Source: Niastella populi (GTDB taxonomy: Bacteria; Bacteroidota; Bacteroidia; Chitinophagales; Chitinophagaceae). Taken from it: a DNA stretch of 64,000 nt. Below the pieces are notes generated by a model. The model made no database searches and was not told the DNA's origin. It saw only the letters and a program-made list of their open reading frames with translations. The stretch lies in assembly GCF_002078015.1 (NCBI RefSeq), contig NZ_LWBP01000167.1, positions 62,001 through 126,000 on the forward strand, given 5' to 3'. The translations under genes were made by a program, and so were the position numbers. This document shows, one piece after another, positions 55,009 through 62,911 of the stretch (positions within the stretch are counted from its first letter, which is position 1; each line of letters opens with the position of its first letter).

Positions 55009-56187
55009 TCAATGTACCAGCCTGCACACATAATATTTGTTATTGCCTTCCTCCGGCTCATTGAAATTTTTATAGGAAAGAACTACATAATCGGGTGATT
55101 TATAGAAGGCCACCTGGTAACAATGCAGCGGCATTTCTATTTCGCCGGATACCTGCCGGTTATTTTGGAACAAGACGCAGTAATAGTGCACATATTTACC
55201 AAATACACTGGCAGCCTTTTCATTTGTAGTTATCTCCTTGTCATAAGCGCTCGCTGGCATGCCTGTACGATAAGAGAGCAGCAAAGAACTGTCGCCTGCA
55301 TACAGGTTGTCAAGGGCTGAATTGACGATCACTGACCGGTTATAGTCCCTGTTTCTGCCCTTCTCTCCTATTTTGTATTTTATAGGCATTTGGAAATGAT
55401 CCAGGTACATGGGAATGGTTTGCGGAACAGTGAACCCGTTGCTGTCTGAATAAACATAGATGTTTGGGTCGGGTGCATAGATCAGGTAGAACGATCGTTT
55501 GAGCGGCAGGTATTCGAACAATGCCCGCTCCCGGAAGTCATATTTATATTGCTTATGAAGACCGCCCTTTTCAAAACCGAACTTCAGATCATAATGGCCG
55601 GTATTCATGTTCTGCAGGGTCAGGTACCTGATGTCGTCGATAAATTTTTTGCTGCCGGCCGTATTATCAACGAGAAAATCGTAAGATAAGGGGCTTCTGA
55701 AAACAGAGGCGGCGATCGTATCGCCCTGGGTGTTTCGGAACCACCTGAGCTTTTTTTCATAGCCTGCCACCGTCTCCGGATTTTCAGGGCCGAACTTCCT
55801 GAGAATATGGCCATCCATATCGCAGATATAATAGCCCCTTTCTGCACTGATAATCACAGTGGAGTCTGAAAAATATCCTATGTTGCTGATCATAGCGCCT
55901 ATTTTATCAGGACCTTCGCCCAGCGGCGCAAAATGATGTAATATGTTACCATGGTTATCTGTTTCATAAACGGTGCTGCCCATGCGGTTGTCTAACCAAA
56001 GAAGGTTAGAGGTGTTCCTGTTTACTTCGATACCTACGATCTCTGCCCCTTTAAGCGTTGTGGAAAATGAATCAATGACCTGGAAAGTGAATTTTGGCAA
56101 GACTGGGTGCTGAACACCAGTATGGCAAGATAAGGCCAGTACGGAGAACCAGCACAGGATAATAAAAGTACTTCTACTGTTGAACAT
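55009..56187 (-). CDS. Propeller lipoprotein (6-bladed beta-propeller family)
   Basis: ATG 56187 (MFNSRSTFIILC) is used as it leads into a lipoprotein signal (LALSC, Cys21); the frame could also start at 56217. The mature protein has blade-like repeats VGIEVNRNTSNLLWLDNRMG, TVYETDNHGNILHHFAPLGEGP, IISAERGYYICDMDGHILRKFG, resembling the 6-bladed beta-propeller (TolB-like) family often adjacent to small peptide genes in Bacteroidota. It is a diverged paralogue of the protein at 53759. A 14-bp hairpin at 56222 separates it from the peptide genes. Function unknown; surface receptor or chaperone for the peptides is possible. Confidence 0.68.
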   Translation of the reverse strand: MFNSRSTFIILCWFSVLALSCHTGVQHPVLPKFTFQVIDSFSTTLKGAEIVGIEVNRNTSNLLWLDNRMGSTVYETDNHGNILHHFAPLGEGPDKIGAMISNIGYFSDSTVIISAERGYYICDMDGHILRKFGPENPETVAGYEKKLRWFRNTQGDTIAASVFRSPLSYDFLVDNTAGSKKFIDDIRYLTLQNMNTGHYDLKFGFEKGGLHKQYKYDFRERALFEYLPLKRSFYLIYAPDPNIYVYSDSNGFTVPQTIPMYLDHFQMPIKYKIGEKGRNRDYNRSVIVNSALDNLYAGDSSLLLSYRTGMPASAYDKEITTNEKAASVFGKYVHYYCVLFQNNRQVSGEIEMPLHCYQVAFYKSPDYVVLSYKNFNEPEEGNNKYYVCRLVH

Positions 56188-56221
56188 GAAATAGTGGTGA
56201 TTTTTACGGCAACGCAATAAG

Positions 56222-56261
56222 ATATAAAATGCAAATTCATAAATGAGTTTGCATTTTATAT
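56222..56261. promoter_or_regulatory. Long hairpin between peptide genes and propeller gene
   Basis: ATATAAAATGCAAA (56222-56235) pairs perfectly with TTTGCATTTTATAT (56248-56261) around a 12-base loop. It lies in the 122-base leader between the last peptide stop and ATG 56187. The stem is AT-rich and not followed by a T-run on the minus strand, so an mRNA processing site or a partial barrier that keeps peptide transcripts more abundant is likelier than a full terminator. Confidence 0.65.
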
Positions 56262-56309
56262 GAATGGAGCCCGTTAGATTGTTAAGAACAGGTAATTACA
56301 CCCGGTAAT

Positions 56310-56489
56310 TTACACCTGGCAGTAACAGCCAGTTGATGTGCTTGGGCAACTACATCCCCAGTCTTGTTTTGACGAATCCCAATATTTCCCGCCATTTAGT
56401 TCCGTTGCATGAGCACTAACGCTATAACCCAGGGCGCCTAAAAAAATAATGGCTGAGCCCAGAATAGAAAGAAATTTTACACGATTCAT
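56310..56489 (-). CDS. Exported Cys-rich peptide 1 (NVEALA-like, CxC-x6-CxC)
   Basis: This 59-residue frame is too short to stand out. It has a signal peptide (MNRVKFLSILGSAIIFLG...) with a signal-peptidase-I site after SVSAHA, leaving about 31 residues. The mature part ends in CSC-PSTSTG-CYC followed by QV, so two CxC pairs are separated by six residues (Cys46, 48, 55, 57). The leader is nearly identical to peptides 3 and 4 and the 14 bases before the ATG are the same as for peptide 3. GY[SN]V in the leader recalls NVEALA-family peptides of Bacteroidota but the NVEALA motif itself is absent. Function unknown. Confidence 0.85.
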   Translation of the reverse strand: MNRVKFLSILGSAIIFLGALGYSVSAHATELNGGKYWDSSKQDWGCSCPSTSTGCYCQV

Positions 56490-56512
56490 AGTTAAGATTT
56501 AAAATGTTTAAA

Positions 56513-56686
56513 TTAATAAAAGCATTGACAAGAATTTTCAGAATTCACGCAGGTACATGTAACAAGTGGCCCACTGGAAACTTTTGAACCGGGGTGTTCT
56601 GAAGCATAAGCTCTTATAGATGAAAAGATGCTAACGCCAACGATCATGGCTGCCGCTACCAATGCTGTTTTTTTGAATTTACGCAT
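56513..56686 (-). CDS. Exported Cys-rich peptide 2 (CxC-x6-CxC)
   Basis: A 57-residue frame with a different leader, MRKFKKTALVAAAMIVGVSI, and a likely cleavage site after RAYA. The mature 29 residues are rich in Ser and end CTC-VNSENS-CQC-FY (Cys44, 46, 53, 55). The Cys spacing is the same as in the other three peptides, even though the leader is not related at sequence level. The start is ATG 56686. It lies 23 bases upstream of peptide 1, and the two are probably translated from one mRNA. Confidence 0.8.
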   Translation of the reverse strand: MRKFKKTALVAAAMIVGVSIFSSIRAYASEHPGSKVSSGPLVTCTCVNSENSCQCFY

Positions 56687-56809
56687 GTTTGATATAGTTT
56701 TTTTTGTTAGTGAATATCCAGGGCTCCATTCAAATTTTTAAATGATCTTCATCGCTTTGCAGGTTGAAATAAATAAAGCAATTTTTCCAACGCACCGTTA
56801 TCCGGCGGT

Positions 56810-56986
56810 TTAAATCCAACACTCACACGAATGTTCTACCATTGGACAAACGCAAAAAAAACCTTGCGGAGGCAGGAATTGTCTTCCGCCCACCGACTCT
56901 TCTGCGTGCGCATTGACGCTATAACCCAGTGTGCCTAAAAAAATAATAGCTGAGGCCACCATAGAAAGGAATTTTAAACGATTCAT
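56810..56986 (-). CDS. Exported Cys-rich peptide 3 (CxC-x6-CxC)
   Basis: A 58-residue frame with leader MNRLKFLSMVASAIIFLG and the cleavage site after SVNAHA. The mature part of about 30 residues is acidic then hydrophobic (EESVGGRQFLPPQGFF) and ends CVC-PMVEHS-CEC-WI (Cys45, 47, 54, 56). The leader DNA is nearly the same as for peptides 1 and 4, while the mature halves share little but the cysteines. The 14 bases before the ATG are identical to those of peptide 1. Confidence 0.85.
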   Translation of the reverse strand: MNRLKFLSMVASAIIFLGTLGYSVNAHAEESVGGRQFLPPQGFFCVCPMVEHSCECWI

Positions 56987-57119
56987 AGTTAAGATTTAAA
57001 TAGTTAATGATTATCTGCAAATACAAATAGGGAGTGTTCGGACAGTTACATTTAAACTGTCACGTGAAGAACTTATAATGGTAAATTCTTCCATTATCAA
57101 CACACTGCGGCCCGGTAGT

Positions 57120-57302
57120 TTACCACTCCGGACATACACAGGTAGGGGTCATCGTATGACACACACAAACCCTACTACCGGTTGAAGAATCGTACACTGT
57201 TTGGGCCGGTTGTTCGCCTGCGTGCGCATTGACGCTATAACCCAGTGTGCCTAAAAAAATAATTACTGAGGCCAGCTTAGAAAGGATTTCTAAACGATTC
57301 AT
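57120..57302 (-). CDS. Exported Cys-rich peptide 4 (CxC-x6-CxC)
   Basis: The 60-residue peptide begins MNRLEILSKLASVIIFLG, with GYSVNAHA before the likely cleavage site. The mature half contains GEQPAQTVYDSSTGSR and ends CVC-HTMTPT-CVC-PEW. DSST here and DSSK in peptide 1 hint at a common older mature sequence. It is the first gene of the minus-strand run, with 215 bases between its start and the divergent DUF1573 gene, so the operon promoter should lie there. It sits 133 bases from peptide 3. Confidence 0.85.
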   Translation of the reverse strand: MNRLEILSKLASVIIFLGTLGYSVNAHAGEQPAQTVYDSSTGSRVCVCHTMTPTCVCPEW

Positions 57303-57316
57303 GATTAAGATTTAAA

Positions 57317-57517
57317 ATAGTTAGCCCCGTCTTTCTGGATTTAATAGTACTTTATACAATTTATTCTGTACAGTAAATGTCGTATAAACAATTGAAAAAA
57401 TATCTTTGCTTAGCAAATTAAATAAAAAAAATACATACTTTCAATACACTGGCTAATTTTTTCGATCATACTTACATGATAGCAACATCTGTATAATTTT
57501 ATTTAACGATATATTAA
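57317..57517. promoter_or_regulatory. Divergent promoter region between peptide and DUF1573 genes
   Basis: TATCTTTG at 57401-57408 matches the TAnnTTTG -7 consensus on the plus strand and would drive DUF1573, 110 bases before its ATG, although no good -33 TTTG is spaced correctly. The overlapping TTTGC-TTA-GCAAA (57405-57417) is a short palindrome. For the minus strand I see no consensus match. Confidence 0.45.
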
Positions 57518-57949
57518 ATGAAAAGTAAAGTCTTATTCTATTCTGTTCTCGCAGCACTCGTTATTCTCAGCCTCCTGAATTTCAAGTATGATTTCCTTGG
57601 GAAATTACTATTTAACAAACAGGCCCCAGCCCCGATGCAGAATGGGCTTTCTTTCGACAAAGACACATTGTTCTTCGGTACTATCCGTGAGGGTACCCAG
57701 GGCAAATACAAGTTCATTTATACGAACACCGCAAAAAGTGCACTTACGATCACGGAGGCTAAGGCGACCTGTGAATGCACTGTTGCTGATTGGCCAAAGA
57801 CGCCCATTCCTCCCGGTGAATCCGGCGAGATCAGGATCGAATACAATAGTTATGGAAAGAACGGAGACATCCTTGTTCCCATCCTTTTGACGGTTGATCC
57901 CGGTACTAAACAATATTATTTGTTCCTGAAAGGCAAAGTGATGCCATGA
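57518..57949 (+). CDS. DUF1573 protein, membrane-anchored
   Basis: The 143-residue protein has an N-terminal helix (VLFYSVLAALVILSLLNF) acting as anchor or signal, followed by one DUF1573 immunoglobulin-like domain: FGTIREGTQGKYKFIYTNT, ITEAKATCECTVADWPKTPIPPG and GKNGDILVPILLTVD. The CxC in TCECTVADW is at the family-typical position (usually CGCT). DUF1573 proteins are thought to be surface or periplasmic ASH-like domains. The ATG of the following gene overlaps its stop by 4 bases, so it is coupled to the ligase-like protein. In Bacteroidota this pair often accompanies NVEALA-type peptides. Confidence 0.85.
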   Translation: MKSKVLFYSVLAALVILSLLNFKYDFLGKLLFNKQAPAPMQNGLSFDKDTLFFGTIREGTQGKYKFIYTNTAKSALTITEAKATCECTVADWPKTPIPPGESGEIRIEYNSYGKNGDILVPILLTVDPGTKQYYLFLKGKVMP

Positions 57950-59742
57950 AAACACCCTATTTGTTCACAAAGACACCTGGAACCAATAGCCGGATTGCTG
58001 TTATAATCGCAGCAACATCATTGTTATTATCGTTATTTTATAATCCATATTTATATAACTTAAAAGGAGATGTTGGGTTTTATCTCTCTTTTTTAATACT
58101 GTCGGCCAGTGGCTTTATTCTTTTCCTGTTCCTAACGGTGTGGAGGCGAACGGCCGGCAAATTGCTGGCGACTGACCTTTGCCTCATATTATTCCTGGTC
58201 ATTTGCGTGTTTTCGAGTGTTATACAGGGAAAGTATCACCTTGAAAACGAGAGCCTGCTAACACTTTTGCAGTTGTACCTGGTTTATTGGATGGTAAGAT
58301 CCGGCGGTTTACTGTTTCTGGAGGCGTTAGGCGATCTGCTGTCGATAGCATTTGTACTGGAATGCTGTCTTTTTGTTTACCAGCTGTTTCATCCCGGGGT
58401 GGACCCCTTGTTGATCGCTTGCAAGGGAAGTTTCGACAACTCGTCGCAACTGGCCAATTTTTTAGTCTTCACTTCTCCGTTGGTGTTATACAGAATGAAC
58501 GCTTTCCGGAACAAAGCCATTTGGCCTTATACTGTGACGATCTATCTTTCAATTGCGCTGACGATGATCCTGATCACCCAGGCCAGGACGGCATTTCTAA
58601 CGCTGTTGGTCTTATTGCTGATCCTGTGGAAGAGATCCGGGAAAAAAAACCTGATCACCCGAATCTCCAATAAATGGCTGGCATTGGCCATGTTGCTTCT
58701 ATTTATAGGTTCCATGGCGATCAAAAGAGGGTCGGCCACGGGTCGTTTATTAATATGGCAGGTGAGTGCCCGGCACCTTGGGGACAAGCCGTTGACAGGA
58801 TCTGGCTATGCCAGTTTCCCCCGTGTATACCCCATTTGGCAGGCTGGCTATTTCGGATCGGGTAAGGGAACAGCCGAATTCAGAAAGGTGGCAGGCAATG
58901 TGGGAATAGCCTTCAATGAATATCTCAACATATATCTGGAAACCGGCATTTTCGGCCTGTTGGCATTTTCAGGGATCCTTATCATTATTCTAAGACAAAA
59001 GATATCAGCGGAAAACAGCCATCGCGGCTTCTATATAAAATTATCGCTGGCAGCGTTGTTGTTGCTTTCATTGTTTTCTTATCCCATGCAAAATACCACT
59101 ACCCTTTTGCTGGTCTTTCTGGAAGTTGGTTTTTTATGCAATATGACTGAGGGAGCTTCCCTTATCCGTGTAAGCAAGTTCGTTCGGAATGTAACCTGTT
59201 TAATGGCAGCCGGGTTCTGTTTGGCGGCCGTTCTTTATTTCACGCAGCGGAGCCTGGACGTTCATCGTTGGAAGCGTGTTCGCGGTACGGTAGTGGAGGG
59301 CGACACTGACGGCATCAGGGAATACAATGAAATATATCGCGGGTTATGCCACAATGTAGCCTTCACCTACGATTATGGAGAAATGCTATACCACGTCGGT
59401 CTCTTTTCAGATTGTTCAAAAGTACTCGAACATGCTGCATTAAATACCGTTGAAACAGATAACCTCAACCTGCTGGGATTGAGCTATCAGTCCCTGAAGC
59501 AATACAAGGCATCGGAGAACTGCTTCAGGATAAATTCAAATATGGTACCTGGCGCCTTCTATCCTAAGTACCTGCTGGTTAAACTTTATCTTGAAACGAA
59601 GGATACGGTGCGGGCCATGGCGCTTGCCGATACGATCGTGAATATGCCGGTGAAAGTTCATTCAGATCAGGTTTTCATAATAAAGAATGAAATGACCAAA
59701 TTGGTTTCATCGGGCGCGGGAAACAGGAAACAGCAGCACTAA
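57946..59742 (+). CDS. O-antigen ligase/Wzy-like membrane protein with TPR-like tail
   Basis: The 598-residue protein has about ten membrane helices in its first 430 residues, in the arrangement of the Wzy_C/O-antigen ligase family, with a big periplasmic loop carrying GRLLIWQVSARHLGDKPLTGSGYASF and FNEYLNIYLETGIFGL. WQ...PLTGSG resembles the conserved loop of these glycosyl transferases. The last 140 residues are soluble TPR-like helices (FTYDYGEMLYHVGLFSDCSKVLEHA, LGLSYQSLKQYKASENCF). Classical members attach glycan chains to lipid acceptors; whether this one uses glycans or peptides is unknown. It is coupled to DUF1573 by a 4-base overlap. The protein at 62912 is a clear paralogue. Confidence 0.85.
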   Translation: MKTPYLFTKTPGTNSRIAVIIAATSLLLSLFYNPYLYNLKGDVGFYLSFLILSASGFILFLFLTVWRRTAGKLLATDLCLILFLVICVFSSVIQGKYHLENESLLTLLQLYLVYWMVRSGGLLFLEALGDLLSIAFVLECCLFVYQLFHPGVDPLLIACKGSFDNSSQLANFLVFTSPLVLYRMNAFRNKAIWPYTVTIYLSIALTMILITQARTAFLTLLVLLLILWKRSGKKNLITRISNKWLALAMLLLFIGSMAIKRGSATGRLLIWQVSARHLGDKPLTGSGYASFPRVYPIWQAGYFGSGKGTAEFRKVAGNVGIAFNEYLNIYLETGIFGLLAFSGILIIILRQKISAENSHRGFYIKLSLAALLLLSLFSYPMQNTTTLLLVFLEVGFLCNMTEGASLIRVSKFVRNVTCLMAAGFCLAAVLYFTQRSLDVHRWKRVRGTVVEGDTDGIREYNEIYRGLCHNVAFTYDYGEMLYHVGLFSDCSKVLEHAALNTVETDNLNLLGLSYQSLKQYKASENCFRINSNMVPGAFYPKYLLVKLYLETKDTVRAMALADTIVNMPVKVHSDQVFIIKNEMTKLVSSGAGNRKQQH

Positions 59743-59758
59743 CTTTAATAAACGGAGT

Positions 59759-62700
59759 TTGGCAAACTTTATCTCACCTTTCAGAACCGTTTTACTATTT
59801 GTATCGTTATGCGTTACGGCATTGTGGAGTATTCCATCATTAAACGTAGATCCTTCTCCTCCATCTGCCACCACTCAATTATCGATACGATGCACCCTGC
59901 CCAATACCCTGCCGGAATTAATAGATGCCGGAATAACTTCCAGGATGGAGAATATGCTGGCGCAATTACCCGACCTGAAGCGGGTTAGTTCAATAAGCAA
60001 TTACGGAGAAAGCATCGTGAACCTGACCTTCGCAGAGAAGACCAATATGTCTACAAGGCTTTTCGAGATCCAGAGCATACTCCGACGGCTGTACCCACAA
60101 CTTCCGGCCCGAAGTTCGTTTCCGCAGATAGTACCATATGGAAATGGTGAAAAGCCGCTTTTGACCTATTTAGTCGCAGGCCGTGACCATTTTGCTGTGA
60201 GGGAAGCGCGTGTAAAAAACGATCTGTATAAACTTTGTTCGGCAATAGAAGGCGTTAGCCGGGTTACAGTCGAGGGCAGCCGGCAACCGCAGCTAATGGT
60301 TTCCGTTGATCAAATGCGCTGGACTCAATACCGGTTGAACCCCGATCGCATTACAGCCGCACTCAAAGATGCGATAAAGGAAAAGTGTGCCGGTGAAGTG
60401 CAAACGGAGTCAGGTTACAAATATCTTTTATGGGTCCGTAATAGCACAAGCATTAATGACATCGAAAATATCGTCCTCAGCACTGAAGGCACACAGTTAG
60501 TGCATTTAAAGGATATTGCCACCGTTACCCTGTCGCAATCAGATATAGATAGCTACTATAGGATCAATGGGAAAGATGCGCTCCAGGTATCCGTCTATAG
60601 TCACCGGGAAGTCAATACTATTCTTTTATCACGAACTGTAAGAAAAGCGGTGGACGAATATGCCGCCCGGAAGAGGTCGTCCTGCTCGGTAATACTTCAA
60701 AATGACGCAAGCGAACCGCTTTCAGCCGAGCTCTCACTGAATTACCGCCGCCTTTCAATAGCGACCGGCATTTTCCTGGGTTTCCTGTTTTTATTTTCCG
60801 GCGGCGCCAGAAATGCTATCATACTTATCTTAAGCCTGTCGGTCACCTTCTGCATAACCCTGCTGCTGACATTCCTTATGCACATTCCAATTGAAATTGG
60901 CAGCATAATCGGGTTTTCCGTATCCTTCGGGCTAACAAGTGATAATAGCCTGGTGATGATAGACCATTACTCCAGAAACAGGAACAGAAAGATCATCGGG
61001 GCCCTGTTCGTATCGACGCTTACCACATTGACAGCCCTTTTATTCTTTAATTTGCGTTTTCAAAATCAGCGGCCGGAAACCGGCGCATTCTGCTCCATCA
61101 TCTCCCTTACGTTGATCGCGTCATTTCTGGTCTGTTACTGGTTTGTTCCTTCCATTCACCATTTTTTCAAAGGCGTATCTACCATTCCGGTTGCGATCAC
61201 CAATCGTCGTGCACATATACGAAGGCTGCGTGTTAGGCTTTTGTATGCCTATTGGCTTAACCGTTTGGCGGGAAAACGGAAATGGCTTGCGACTGGTGTA
61301 ATCATCCTGATTGGCCTGCCGCTCGACCTAATGCCATCCACGTGGCCAAATCATCCCTGGTACAATGCTACGTTTGGAAGCGGCTTCTACCAGGAAGAGA
61401 TCAGGCCGGTAGCCAACACTATTTTAGGCGGCGCTTTTGGTTTCTTTCTCCGAAATTCCAGCACCCCGCTTAATACCCCAGCTGCCGGTGACAAGGTGTT
61501 AAATATTCACTGCTCACTGGCTCCGAATGCGCAAAAAGGCAGTATCAATGAGGTCCTGCATCAACTGGAAAAGGAACTGGACACCCTGACCATCATTCAA
61601 AAATATATGCTGGTAATCAAAAACCATCAGGAAGGAAGAATTACCATACACATAAAACCCCGGTACATCAATACCATACTGCCCTACAACCTCAAGAACA
61701 GGTTGATCTCCCGCTCGCTTTATAAGTCGGGAGTTACCTGGACTATCACCGGATTCGGCCGCAGGTATACCACCGCTGTGCAGCATCCATTGCCTCATTT
61801 CAGGATAATTATGACCGGCTATAATTACACGGCTTTAAAAAGCTTTGAACAAACGCTTGCCGACACGTTGCTTAAAAATTCGCGGATATCCAATATAAAG
61901 GTCGATTACGACCGCAGCAATCCGTACAGCAACAACACAAATTTCGAACTTGCTGTTGACGCCGCATCTGCTGGTTACTATGGAATAGACCAGCGCCGGC
62001 TGATCGATGAAAGTGGATTCGTGGCTGGCCAACACGCAGGCATCGGAGATGCGTCTATAAATGGCGATCTGGTTCCGGTGTATGTCCGGGACATCCGATC
62101 CGATTCCTTTTCCAGATTCCGTCTTCTGAACGACAGATTGCGAACAGGGCCGACCCAATTCATAAAGCTGTCGGCCGTAAGTGAACTTAAACCAATAAAA
62201 GTTTCGGCCGCAATAAAGAAAGAGGATCGTCAATATTCCTGTATACTACAATTGGATTATGTGGGTAACAGTGTAATGGGCAGTAAGTTTATTAACAGAA
62301 AGCTTGATAACCTTAGGAACAGAATGCCCATCGGCTTTTCGGCGACCCTGCTTACCGACACGTACAGTTCGCGGAACGGCGGTTCGGGCAGGTATGCAAT
62401 TCTTTTAGTTTATGTTTTCATATTCTATATCTTATGTGGCATTTTATTCGAAAGCCTGAAACAACCGTTCTATGTACTTTGTATGATACCCATAGCGTAT
62501 ACCGGGATACTCCTGTCACCTATGTTAACGGATCACCATTTCGGGGATGGCGGGTTTGCTGCATTCCTAATGGTGGGAAGCCTGGCAGTGAGCACGTCTA
62601 TTTTTATCATCAACGACCTCAATACGGCCGGCGCAAAGCACTACAATAAGAATATCGTAGCTGTAATGCTCAAAAGAAGCAGGGTCATATTTTTCACTAC

Positions 62701-62857
62701 TGCTTCCGCATGCTGTAGCTTCGTGCCTTTTTTGCTGGAGGGTGACCGGTCAACTTTTTGGTTTGAATTTGCAGTAAGCACCATCGCCGGGCTCATAACG
62801 CTTCTGTTGGGCATCTTTATACTGCTCCCTGTTTTCCTTTGGAAAAATCAACAATGA
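59759..62857 (+). CDS. Divergent RND-superfamily membrane protein
   Basis: The 1032-residue protein has the twelve-helix RND layout with two periplasmic loops, opening FRTVLLFVSLCVTALWSIPSL. The start is probably TTG 59759, 16 bases after the ligase stop, although the GGAG at 59754-59757 is closer to the start than usual; no ATG is near. The TM4 motif is GLTSDNSLVMIDHYSR, while the TM10 motif is VSTSIFIINDLN, lacking the Lys and the acidic residues of canonical proton relays. It aligns only loosely with the pump at 49576. It probably handles the product of the ligase-like protein or the peptides, but may be an inactive or specialised transporter. No adaptor gene follows. Confidence 0.85.
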   Translation: MANFISPFRTVLLFVSLCVTALWSIPSLNVDPSPPSATTQLSIRCTLPNTLPELIDAGITSRMENMLAQLPDLKRVSSISNYGESIVNLTFAEKTNMSTRLFEIQSILRRLYPQLPARSSFPQIVPYGNGEKPLLTYLVAGRDHFAVREARVKNDLYKLCSAIEGVSRVTVEGSRQPQLMVSVDQMRWTQYRLNPDRITAALKDAIKEKCAGEVQTESGYKYLLWVRNSTSINDIENIVLSTEGTQLVHLKDIATVTLSQSDIDSYYRINGKDALQVSVYSHREVNTILLSRTVRKAVDEYAARKRSSCSVILQNDASEPLSAELSLNYRRLSIATGIFLGFLFLFSGGARNAIILILSLSVTFCITLLLTFLMHIPIEIGSIIGFSVSFGLTSDNSLVMIDHYSRNRNRKIIGALFVSTLTTLTALLFFNLRFQNQRPETGAFCSIISLTLIASFLVCYWFVPSIHHFFKGVSTIPVAITNRRAHIRRLRVRLLYAYWLNRLAGKRKWLATGVIILIGLPLDLMPSTWPNHPWYNATFGSGFYQEEIRPVANTILGGAFGFFLRNSSTPLNTPAAGDKVLNIHCSLAPNAQKGSINEVLHQLEKELDTLTIIQKYMLVIKNHQEGRITIHIKPRYINTILPYNLKNRLISRSLYKSGVTWTITGFGRRYTTAVQHPLPHFRIIMTGYNYTALKSFEQTLADTLLKNSRISNIKVDYDRSNPYSNNTNFELAVDAASAGYYGIDQRRLIDESGFVAGQHAGIGDASINGDLVPVYVRDIRSDSFSRFRLLNDRLRTGPTQFIKLSAVSELKPIKVSAAIKKEDRQYSCILQLDYVGNSVMGSKFINRKLDNLRNRMPIGFSATLLTDTYSSRNGGSGRYAILLVYVFIFYILCGILFESLKQPFYVLCMIPIAYTGILLSPMLTDHHFGDGGFAAFLMVGSLAVSTSIFIINDLNTAGAKHYNKNIVAVMLKRSRVIFFTTASACCSFVPFLLEGDRSTFWFEFAVSTIAGLITLLLGIFILLPVFLWKNQQ

Positions 62858-62911
62858 TGAAAGAATAGTGGAAAAATGTAACTTATACTTTAAGATTGCT
62901 AAAATAAATAT

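Larger units (their letters stand above)
56490..57316 (-). repeat. Conserved peptide-gene leaders (three copies)
   Basis: The bases just before the start codons of peptides 1, 3 and 4 are the same: plus-strand AGTTAAGATTTAAA at 56490-56503 and 56987-57000, and GATTAAGATTTAAA at 57303-57316. Similarity runs on for a few bases (AATAGTTA at peptides 3 and 4). Peptide 2 lacks it. No Shine-Dalgarno is present, in keeping with Bacteroidota. Confidence 0.8.

Noticed and set aside
56310-57302. The four small peptides as classical NVEALA proteins
   Set aside because: No NVEALA motif is present; the cleavage site is AHA or AYA, so they are only NVEALA-like in leader style and context.
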